A stretch of 11,649 nt of DNA from positions 1 through 11,649 of the forward strand of contig JADHWT010000035.1 in the NCBI GenBank assembly GCA_016783345.1, given 5' to 3'. Under the pieces are notes generated by a model, which was not told the DNA's origin, searched no databases, and saw only the letters and a list, made by a program, of their open reading frames with translations. This document shows positions 8,346 to 11,649 of this stretch, piece by piece (position 1 is the stretch's first letter; the number at the start of each line of letters is the position of its first letter). This stretch comes from Candidatus Omnitrophota bacterium (GTDB lineage: Bacteria > NPL-UPA2 > BS750m-G34). Position numbers and translations under genes: made by a program.

Positions 8346-8390
8346 GCAAAAATTGGGACTGACTCCGCAGGTGTCTGTCCTTTTTTTGCG
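8346..8390 (+). repeat. REP-like palindromic repeat, copy 2
   Basis: This 45-bp element has the same orientation as 6399-6444 and differs from it only by one loop change (GTTA to GCA) and one C-to-T change (8381). The arms are 8355-8366 and 8370-8381, followed by seven T residues. It lies between the divergent kinase and asnB promoters without touching either -35 box. As a hairpin plus T-run it could also block read-through from upstream transcription on the + strand. Confidence 0.8.
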
Positions 8391-8413
8391 GACTTCCAAT
8401 AAAAATGGTTAAA

Positions 8414-8442
8414 TTGACAAGGGAGAAGTAAGGTGATATTAT
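8414..8442 (+). promoter_or_regulatory. Predicted sigma-70-type promoter for asnB
   Basis: TTGACA (8414-8419) is a perfect -35 box. It is followed after 17 bases by TATTAT (8437-8442), one change from consensus. The expected start is about 8449, next to the asnB ATG at 8450, so the mRNA would have essentially no leader. The geometry mirrors that of the divergent kinase promoter. Confidence 0.75.
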
Positions 8443-8449
8443 TATAACT

Positions 8450-10195
8450 ATGTGCGGGATTGTTGGTTTTGCAGCTAATCCAATCCACAACGAAGATGAA
8501 AATCTATGGATTGCCTTTAATGGAGAGGTCTATAATATTGAGGAGTTAAGGAAGGATTTAATAAAAAAGGGGCATCGCTTTTATACCCGGACAGATACCG
8601 AGGTTATTATCCATCTCTATGAAGAAGAGAAAGAGGAGTGCCTCAGGAAACTTCGCGGGATGTTTTCGCTCGCTATCTGGGACAAAAAAGAGGAGAGACT
8701 TTTTTTAGCAAGGGATAGGCTCGGGGAAAAGCCGCTTTACTATTACCATGACGGAGAGAGATTTATTTTTGCATCGGAATTAAAAGCTATATTAAAGTAT
8801 GAAAAGTTTTCCAGAGAGATTGACCCGGCAGCCCTTGATGCCTATCTCACATTTCTCTATATCCCACGGGATTTATCCATATTCAAGGGAATAAAGAAAC
8901 TCCCTCCGGCTTCTTTTCTTATTTTTGAGAACGGCCGCATTAATATAGAGAAGTACTGGAGTGTAGGTTATCCGCCTATGTTAAAGGCATCGGAAGAAGA
9001 TATCTGCAGGATGATAGAAAAAAAACTTGAAGAGGCAGTCAGGATAAGACTCAGGAGCGATGTTCTTCCCGGTGTATTTTTAAGCGGTGGTATAGATTCG
9101 AGCGCAGTAGTGGCTATGATGAGCAGATGCGTGGGGGGTGAAAAGATAAAGACATTTTCTATAGGATACGGTAATGAGGCCTCTTCTTATAATGAACTTA
9201 AATATTCAAGGCTGGTTGCCCGGCATTTCAAAACCGAGCACCGGGAGCATGTCCTTACTCCGCGTGTAGAAGAGCTGGTATATGATGTGGTCTCTTCCAT
9301 GGATGAACCATTCGCTGATTCTTCAGCTATACCCACATATTTAATTTCAAAAATGGCCAGGCAGGAGGTTACAGTAGCATTGTCAGGGACCGGGGGTGAT
9401 GAACTTTTTGCAGGATACCCGAGGTATCTCGGGGCAAGGGTCTCCGAGTACTATGAGAGGCTTCCGGTTTTTTTGAGGAAATATATAGACAGGGCTTTCT
9501 ATAACCTTATCCCCGAGACAACCAGGAGCGGAGACGCAGGCGGCCGGATCAGGAGGTTTATCCACGGAGGCGCGAGGTCTCCGTGCCGGCGCTACATGGG
9601 ATGGATAAGTTTTTTTGATCACGAAGAGAAGGAGGCGCTTTATACAGAGGAGATGAAACACAGGCTTATAGATGCGGATCCTTTTGAGCCCTACTGCAAA
9701 TTTTTTAAAAGTATAAAATCCGAGGATTTTTTGGAAAAGATTTTCTATCTTGACCAGGAGACTTACCTCATTGATGACGCGCTCCATCTAGGCGACCGGA
9801 TGAGTATGGCAAATTCTCTGGAACTTAGGCTCCCGTTCTGTGACCACGAACTCGTAGAGTTAGCTGCTGCGATTCCCCCCGGTCTTAAGCTAAAAAAATT
9901 TAGATTAAAATATATCCTGAAAGAGATGTTAAATGGGATATTACCCGCGGAGATCCTTACCAGGAGGAAGCAGGGGTTTATGGTCCCGCTTGGCATATGG
10001 TTTAAGAAAGACCTGAATAGTTTTGTCAGGGAATTACTTAATGAAAAAGACATTAGACAGATGAATTATTTTAATTTTTCATTTATCCGATGGATGATGG
10101 ATGAACATTTCAGAGGGAGAAGGAATTTTACACACAAGCTCTGGGCATTAATTGTATTTCAACTCTGGCACAAGATTTATATGGAAAAGGGTTAA
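8450..10195 (+). CDS. asnB: Asparagine synthetase (glutamine-hydrolysing type) with a shortened glutaminase domain
   Basis: AsnB makes asparagine from aspartate and ATP using ammonia released from glutamine. The 581-residue protein starts MCGIVGF, with the nucleophilic Cys2, so the start is certain. It then jumps to PIHNEDENLWIAFNGEVYN. About 50 residues normally between these, including the HRGPD motif (glutamine-binding Arg) and the RLSIID segment, are absent. NGE (24-26) and the Asp of TRTDTE (49) remain. The synthetase domain looks complete: SGGIDSS ATP loop (212-218), SMDEPFADSSAIPTYL, LSGTGGDELFAGYPRY (311-326), LHLGDRMSMANSLELRLPF and RKQGFMVPLG. Asn synthesis from free ammonia may survive while glutamine use is doubtful. 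Related paralogues serve in polysaccharide clusters, but no such genes are near. It is the first gene on its strand after a divergent promoter. Confidence 0.93.
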   Translation: MCGIVGFAANPIHNEDENLWIAFNGEVYNIEELRKDLIKKGHRFYTRTDTEVIIHLYEEEKEECLRKLRGMFSLAIWDKKEERLFLARDRLGEKPLYYYHDGERFIFASELKAILKYEKFSREIDPAALDAYLTFLYIPRDLSIFKGIKKLPPASFLIFENGRINIEKYWSVGYPPMLKASEEDICRMIEKKLEEAVRIRLRSDVLPGVFLSGGIDSSAVVAMMSRCVGGEKIKTFSIGYGNEASSYNELKYSRLVARHFKTEHREHVLTPRVEELVYDVVSSMDEPFADSSAIPTYLISKMARQEVTVALSGTGGDELFAGYPRYLGARVSEYYERLPVFLRKYIDRAFYNLIPETTRSGDAGGRIRRFIHGGARSPCRRYMGWISFFDHEEKEALYTEEMKHRLIDADPFEPYCKFFKSIKSEDFLEKIFYLDQETYLIDDALHLGDRMSMANSLELRLPFCDHELVELAAAIPPGLKLKKFRLKYILKEMLNGILPAEILTRRKQGFMVPLGIWFKKDLNSFVRELLNEKDIRQMNYFNFSFIRWMMDEHFRGRRNFTHKLWALIVFQLWHKIYMEKG

Positions 10196-10231
10196 AGAAA
10201 GTAGTAGAATATGAACTGTAGGGTAGTATAA

Positions 10232-10702
10232 GTGGTTAAGAAAAAACGAGGGCATGGTAGCGCGATAGCTACTAACAGGAAGGCCTTCCGTGATTACGAA
10301 ATCCTGGAGACAATGGAGGCCGGTATTGTCCTTGTCGGGACTGAAGTGAAATCCCTGAGAGAAGGGAGGGCAAATTTGAGAGATAGTTTTGCCAGGATTA
10401 CAGAAGGTGAGGCATATCTCTATAATGTCCACATAAGTCCCTATGGCCAGGCAGCGTTAAATAATCATGAGCCGAGGCGCACAAGAAAATTACTCCTTCA
10501 CAAGAGGGAATTAAATAAATTGACAGGCAGGGTAGTTGAAAAGGGGCTGACCCTTGTCCCGCTTAAATTATATTTTAAACGCGGTAAAGCAAAAGTAGAG
10601 CTGGCCCTGGCAAAGGGTAAAAGGTCTTACGATAAGCGTGAAACACTCAAGGCCCGGACACATCAACGGGAAATGGACGCAGCGATGAAGAAGTTTAGAT
10701 AG
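10232..10702 (+). CDS. smpB: SmpB, SsrA (tmRNA)-binding protein
   Basis: SmpB binds the tRNA-like part of tmRNA and brings it to ribosomes stalled on broken mRNA for trans-translation. The 156-residue product has normal length. It shows ATNRKAFRDYEILETMEAG, then IVLVGTEVKSLREGRANLRD, DSFARI and LYNVHISPY. The C-terminal LTLVPLKLYFKRGKAKVELA and KRSYDKRE segments are also typical, followed by a basic tail that folds on the ribosome in known SmpBs. The start is GTG at 10232, chosen because a TAA precedes it directly and the family N-terminus fits. There is no clear Shine-Dalgarno sequence. It lies 36 bases after asnB, and its RNA partner ssrA follows after 142 bases. Confidence 0.97.
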   Translation: MVKKKRGHGSAIATNRKAFRDYEILETMEAGIVLVGTEVKSLREGRANLRDSFARITEGEAYLYNVHISPYGQAALNNHEPRRTRKLLLHKRELNKLTGRVVEKGLTLVPLKLYFKRGKAKVELALAKGKRSYDKRETLKARTHQREMDAAMKKFR

Positions 10703-10721
10703 TGAATAGTGTTTAATGTAT

Positions 10722-10786
10722 ATCCCTTGTCGCAGAAGATGTTGATAAAAATATCGAAAATATTTCCATCAACGCGACTTCGGGAT
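10722..10786. repeat. Long imperfect inverted repeat A between smpB and ssrA
   Basis: Pairing arms are ATCCC/GGGAT (10722-10726 with 10782-10786), GTCGC/GCGAC (10729-10733 with 10774-10778), GTTGAT/ATCAAC (10741-10746 with 10768-10773) and AAATAT/ATATTT (10749-10754 with 10760-10765). The loop is CGAAA. A 7-base insert (10734-10740) interrupts the left side. That gives about 22 pairs in 65 bases. No T-run follows, so it is not a standard intrinsic terminator. Confidence 0.7.
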
Positions 10787-10841
10787 CAATTCGACCATAC
10801 AATTTATGTTCGCGTTGTTCTATAAATTGTGGTCTCATTGA
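10786..10841. repeat. Long imperfect inverted repeat B just upstream of ssrA
   Basis: Pairing arms are TCAAT/ATTGA (10786-10790 with 10837-10841), GACC/GGTC (10793-10796 with 10831-10834) and ACAATTTAT/ATAAATTGT (10799-10807 with 10822-10830), around a 14-base loop. It abuts inverted repeat A and ends 3 bases before the tmRNA acceptor stem, so it covers the place where the ssrA promoter is expected. Confidence 0.7.
10821..10826 (+). promoter_or_regulatory. Weak candidate -10 box for ssrA
   Basis: TATAAA lies 19 bases before the tmRNA 5' end, a distance that would leave a short 5' leader for RNase P to remove. No good -35 box is found 16-18 bases upstream. The box overlaps the right arm of inverted repeat B. 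ssrA may instead be transcribed with smpB. Confidence 0.3.
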
Positions 10842-10844
10842 AAG

Positions 10845-11239
10845 GGGGGCGAATCGGTTTCGACCAGAGTAGCTGGAGTAAAGGTGGCGTAGCAGAGGTT
10901 TCAGGTTTCCTCTCAAAAATCCTGGAATAAAATAAATGCTGAATTAGATTACTTACCAGCATATAGCGTTTCATAAAGAAATGCTTCGTCTATCCGGTCC
11001 TGCCTGCGGGACAGGAATAGGCGCCGATTAGCAGGCTGGCCTCTATCTTTTGCTCAAGGAGATGAGGCGAGAAAAAACTTGAGCTGGCTTTTTTAAAATC
11101 CCGTCTGGTGGATGACTTCATCCCTGCCCTTCGGGGTACTGGAGATTGAAAAAGCGAGATTAAAAAGCAGACTACGTTACGTAGAAGCCTTTAATTCCCG
11201 GCTCTTGGAACGCGGGTTCGATTCCCGCCGCCTCCACCA
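10845..11239 (+). ncRNA. ssrA: Transfer-messenger RNA (tmRNA), one-piece form with encoded CCA
   Basis: tmRNA rescues stalled ribosomes and adds a degradation tag to the unfinished protein. The 5' end GGGGGCG (10845-10851) pairs over seven positions with CGCCTCC (11229-11235), including one G-U. Discriminator A and CCA follow (11236-11239). The T-arm is GCGGG/CCCGC (11212-11216 with 11224-11228) around the loop TTCGATT. The 5' segment CGGTTTCGAC is typical of tmRNA. Pseudoknot 1 is visible as AGAGG/CCTCT (10894-10898 with 10909-10913) interlaced with CAGG/CCTG (10902-10905 with 10921-10924). A helix of AGCGTTTC/GAAATGCT (10965-10972 with 10978-10985) holds the tag stop codon in its loop, as in E. 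coli. The length of 395 nt is normal. The position after smpB adds support. Confidence 0.96.
10938..10976 (+). other. tmRNA tag-peptide reading frame (AELDYLPAYSVS)
   Basis: The resume codon is taken as GCT at 10938, 13 bases after pseudoknot 1, close to the spacing in E. coli. The frame runs to TAA at 10974-10976, which lies in the loop of the next hairpin as expected. The other two frames meet stops at once. The tag reads AELDYLPAYSVS, 12 residues. It starts with the usual Ala but does not end in the common -LAA. Confidence 0.75.
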
Positions 11240-11258
11240 ATAATATCAAGTTGAGCAT

Positions 11259-11649
11259 ATGAGAAATGAAGGGAATAACCATGCGTTTATTGACAGTCAA
11301 AATTTAAATCTTTCTATTCAAGAGCAGGGCTGGAAACTCGATTTCAAGCGATTTAGAAAGTATTTAGAAGATAAATGTGGCGTTACTAAAGCGTTTCTTT
11401 TTATAGGATACATTGCCACAAACGAAAGTCTTTATACTGCATTACAGAAGTATGGATATATTTTAATTTTTAAGCCGACCTTAATCCTGCCAAGCGGAAA
11501 ACCCAAGGGCAATATAGATGCAGAGTTGGTTCTTCATGCGATGATAGAATATCCAAATTATGATAAAGCTGTCATCGTTTCTGGCGATGGTGATTTTTAT
11601 TGCCTAATAGAACATCTTGAAAAGCAAAATAAATTATTAAAACTTATTA
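11259..11649 (+). CDS. NYN-domain (LabA/DUF88-like) protein, 3' end beyond window
   Basis: The first 130 residues are visible and resemble the NYN domain, a PIN-like fold found in many putative metal-dependent ribonucleases. The pattern is FIDSQNLNLS at the N-terminus (Asp12), KGNIDAELVLHAM (Asp87) and VIVSGDGDFYCLIEHL (Asp110, Asp112). These acidic residues match the expected metal-binding set. No signal peptide or membrane helix is seen. The ATG at 11259 is the first plausible start and leaves the domain N-terminus intact; the ribosome site is weak. It begins 20 bases after the tmRNA CCA with no terminator between, so co-transcription is possible. The substrate is unknown, and an RNA target is only inferred from the family. 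The missing C-terminus could carry a further domain. Confidence 0.85.
   Translation, partial: MRNEGNNHAFIDSQNLNLSIQEQGWKLDFKRFRKYLEDKCGVTKAFLFIGYIATNESLYTALQKYGYILIFKPTLILPSGKPKGNIDAELVLHAMIEYPNYDKAVIVSGDGDFYCLIEHLEKQNKLLKLI

Noticed and set aside
9383..9787. 134-residue minus-strand open frame inside asnB
   Set aside because: It is a shadow of the well-supported AsnB synthetase domain. The product is low in recognisable features and has no family motif.
10211..10231. Six-codon reading frame (MNCRVV) ending directly before the smpB GTG, in the same frame
   Set aside because: It is too short, has no convincing ribosome site, and an in-frame ATG-to-stop run of this size is expected by chance. 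It does show that smpB cannot start further upstream.
10713..10916. 67-residue minus-strand open frame over the smpB-ssrA gap
   Set aside because: It runs through both palindromes and into the tmRNA 5' part. It has no recognisable family and no visible ribosome site, so it is best explained as a by-product of the structured non-coding sequence.
11205..11239. A separate tRNA gene ending in CCACCA
   Set aside because: The T-arm and acceptor strand pair with the sequence at 10845-10851 about 385 bases upstream, and a tag frame and pseudoknot lie between. It is the tRNA-like end of tmRNA.

Overview
The window holds compact bacterial housekeeping DNA with moderate GC content. Intergenic gaps are mostly a few bases long or absent, and several genes overlap. 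The gene content (queuosine tRNA modification, separate YajC/SecD/SecF, RecJ, L28, SmpB/tmRNA, a soluble GAF-type sensor kinase with a lone receiver) indicates a free-living bacterium. Gene order and protein style suggest an uncultivated Omnitrophota- or Planctomycetota-like lineage. That is a low-confidence impression, because no 16S gene or other diagnostic marker is present.

Region 1 (1-6415, + strand) is one tightly packed probable operon: queA (5' end cut by the window edge), tgt, yajC, secD, secF, recJ. QueA and Tgt carry out two steps of queuosine tRNA modification. YajC, SecD and SecF form the accessory complex of the Sec translocon. RecJ is the single-strand 5'-3' DNA exonuclease. 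The tgt/yajC, secD/secF and secF/recJ pairs overlap, which suggests translational coupling.

Region 2 (6399-8390) is a minus-strand block reading from right to left: histidine kinase, receiver-only response regulator, rpmB (ribosomal protein L28). It is bracketed by two nearly identical ~45-bp palindromic repeats in the same orientation. The left copy supplies the recJ stop codon and looks like a bidirectional terminator. The right copy lies between the divergent promoters of the kinase and asnB. Both promoters have near-consensus -35/-10 boxes placed so close to the start codons that leaderless mRNAs are predicted.

Region 3 (8450-11649, + strand) holds an asparagine synthetase (asnB), smpB, the tmRNA gene ssrA, and the start of an NYN-domain (LabA/DUF88-like) gene cut by the window end. 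The AsnB glutaminase domain lacks about 50 internal residues. smpB and ssrA together form the trans-translation ribosome-rescue system. Between them lie two back-to-back long imperfect palindromes that nearly touch the mature tmRNA 5' end. The decoded tmRNA tag, AELDYLPAYSVS, lacks the usual -LAA end.

No CRISPR array, complete insertion sequence, rRNA or ordinary tRNA was found. The most unusual points are the AsnB deletion, the paired leaderless promoters around a REP-like element, the smpB-ssrA palindromes with a possible alternative pairing, and the atypical tmRNA tag.
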